This document shows positions 63,064 to 64,000 of a stretch of 64,000 nt of DNA, piece after piece. How positions within the stretch are numbered: the first letter of the stretch is position 1; every line of letters starts with the position of its first letter. The notes beneath the pieces were generated by a model that worked only from the letters and a program-made list of their open reading frames with translations, made no database searches and was not told the origin of the DNA. A program made the position numbers and the translations under genes. This DNA comes from Confluentibacter flavum (GTDB taxonomy: Bacteria > Bacteroidota > Bacteroidia > Flavobacteriales > Flavobacteriaceae). Where the stretch lies: NCBI RefSeq assembly GCF_002843175.1, contig NZ_PJEO01000015.1, forward strand, positions 88,379 through 152,378. The letters are read 5' to 3'.

Positions 63064-64000
63064 ATTACTGATAATCAGTAAATTGTTTTAGCGATAAAAC
63101 ATTAATTATGAACAACTTAAATGCAAATTACGAAAGAATATTGGAAGTATTACAAAAAATATCAAAAGAACAACTTTTGGACTATCAAAGACGTCGACCG
63201 AAGCTGAGTGATTTGGAACTGATTTGTTTAAGCTTAACAGCTGAATTTATGGGAATAGATAGTGAGAATGATTTATTTAGAAAGCTCCCTGTCATTATTG
63301 CCTCAAAAATAGACAGGAGCGTCTACAATCGAAGAAGACGGAAATTAGTAGGTTACATGGATGATATCCGATTAAGATTAGCCTCTCATTTTAATGAATT
63401 TGAAGATTATTTTATAGTGGACAGTATGCCTTTAGAGGTTTGTAAATTATCACGAAGTTCCCGTTCGAGAGTCTGTAAAGAGGATGCCTATGCTTTTCCT
63501 GACAAAGGCTATTGTGCCTCCCAAGGTTCCAATTATTATGGTTATAAGCTGCACGCCGTCTGTTCTATTAAAGGTGTTTTTCAAAGTGTCGATTTGAGCC
63601 CTGCATCGGTACACGATGTCAATTACCTTAAGGACATTAAAGCACAAATGGGCGATTGCACTTTAATTGGAGATAGAGGGTATCTATCAGCAGAAATACA
63701 GCTCAATTTGTTTGAAACCTGTAACATAAAGCTAAATACACCTATGAGAAGCAATCAAAAAGATTATAAAAAACAACCTTACATTTTCAGAAAAAAGAGA
63801 AAAAGAATAGAGACATTGTTCTCACAATTATGTGACCAATTTATGATAAGACGTAATTATGCCAAGTCTTTTCGAGGATTTAAGACTAGGATCCTATCTA
63901 AAATAGCGGCCCTTACAACAATTCAATATATCAATAAGTTTATTTTTGATAGAAACATCAACAATATTAAAATTAGCATTATTTAAAATGCACAACGAGT
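63023..64000 (+). mobile_element. IS982-family insertion sequence
   Basis: Near-perfect terminal inverted repeats: ACCCGTTGTGCATT at 63023-63036 and AATGCACAACGAGT at 63987-64000, whose reverse complement matches at 13 of 14 positions. A single transposase gene fills the interior. Size about 978 bp is usual for IS982. The element ends at or just past the window edge, so the target duplication could not be checked. Confidence 0.88.
63108..63986 (+). CDS. IS982-family transposase (DDE)
   Basis: 292 residues. The N-terminal PKLSDLELICLSLTAEFMGI is typical of IS982. Catalytic Asp in YFIVDSMPLEVCK, second Asp in LIGDRGYLS, Glu in RKRIETLFSQL. The frame is intact and full length, so the element may be active. 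Confidence 0.95.
   Translation: MNNLNANYERILEVLQKISKEQLLDYQRRRPKLSDLELICLSLTAEFMGIDSENDLFRKLPVIIASKIDRSVYNRRRRKLVGYMDDIRLRLASHFNEFEDYFIVDSMPLEVCKLSRSSRSRVCKEDAYAFPDKGYCASQGSNYYGYKLHAVCSIKGVFQSVDLSPASVHDVNYLKDIKAQMGDCTLIGDRGYLSAEIQLNLFETCNIKLNTPMRSNQKDYKKQPYIFRKKRKRIETLFSQLCDQFMIRRNYAKSFRGFKTRILSKIAALTTIQYINKFIFDRNINNIKISII

Overview
The window comes from a low-GC member of the Bacteroidota, most likely family Flavobacteriaceae. The evidence is the AT-rich sequence, TAnnTTTG-type -7 promoter elements instead of Shine-Dalgarno-led starts, and typical family content: Bacteroidota-type PurM, GSII beside GSIII, M56 peptidases with TonB-plug-like tails, DUF3078 and DUF3494 proteins, and an IS982 element. 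I found no tRNA, rRNA or CRISPR array.

1-15.5 kb is the right-hand part of an integrated element. It is bounded on the right by a tyrosine recombinase (13767-15050) followed by phased short repeats, a long hairpin and an inverted-repeat cluster that could be the attachment region. It carries a minus-strand defence island: a GajA/GajB (Gabija-type OLD nuclease + UvrD-like helicase) pair, a PLD-family nuclease, a PDDEXK_4-type nuclease, and a translationally coupled pair of large proteins with DUF4365-like and DUF4297/Cap4-like nuclease domains at their N-termini and helical repeat bodies. That last pair is the best candidate here for an undescribed system. An excisionase-like HTH protein lies at the left edge, and the element continues beyond the window.

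15.5-31.3 kb is chromosomal and rich in envelope and stress genes: Pmp3/YqaE, DUF421, YcgG and DUF1989 genes; an OmpA-family protein coupled to an Ig-like/DUF3494 ice-binding-like lipoprotein; then a cluster of small membrane or stress proteins (DUF1328, YtxH, holin-like, lmo0937-like, CsbD, AI-2E exporter family) with an AraC / response regulator / CHASE3-PAS histidine kinase operon and a second paralogous AraC regulator.

31.7-44.2 kb holds a BlaI/M56 signalling pair, a CaCA antiporter, divergent glutamine synthetases (GSII and GSIII), purM, a DUF3078 protein and a B12-dependent ribonucleotide reductase.

44.3-50.2 kb is a mosaic of accessory minus-strand genes separated by duplicated flanking sequence. 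It includes a displaced copy of the prfA promoter plus first codons and a displaced tail of an ABC ATPase gene.

50.2-62 kb is housekeeping and metabolism: prfA, pyrF, DUF4197, katA, purU, Crp/Fnr and Lrp regulators, a GH10 xylanase and a GNAT-nitrilase fusion. Several REP-like palindromes occupy intergenic gaps. At 63.0-64.0 kb an IS982-family element has truncated a conserved flavobacterial gene.
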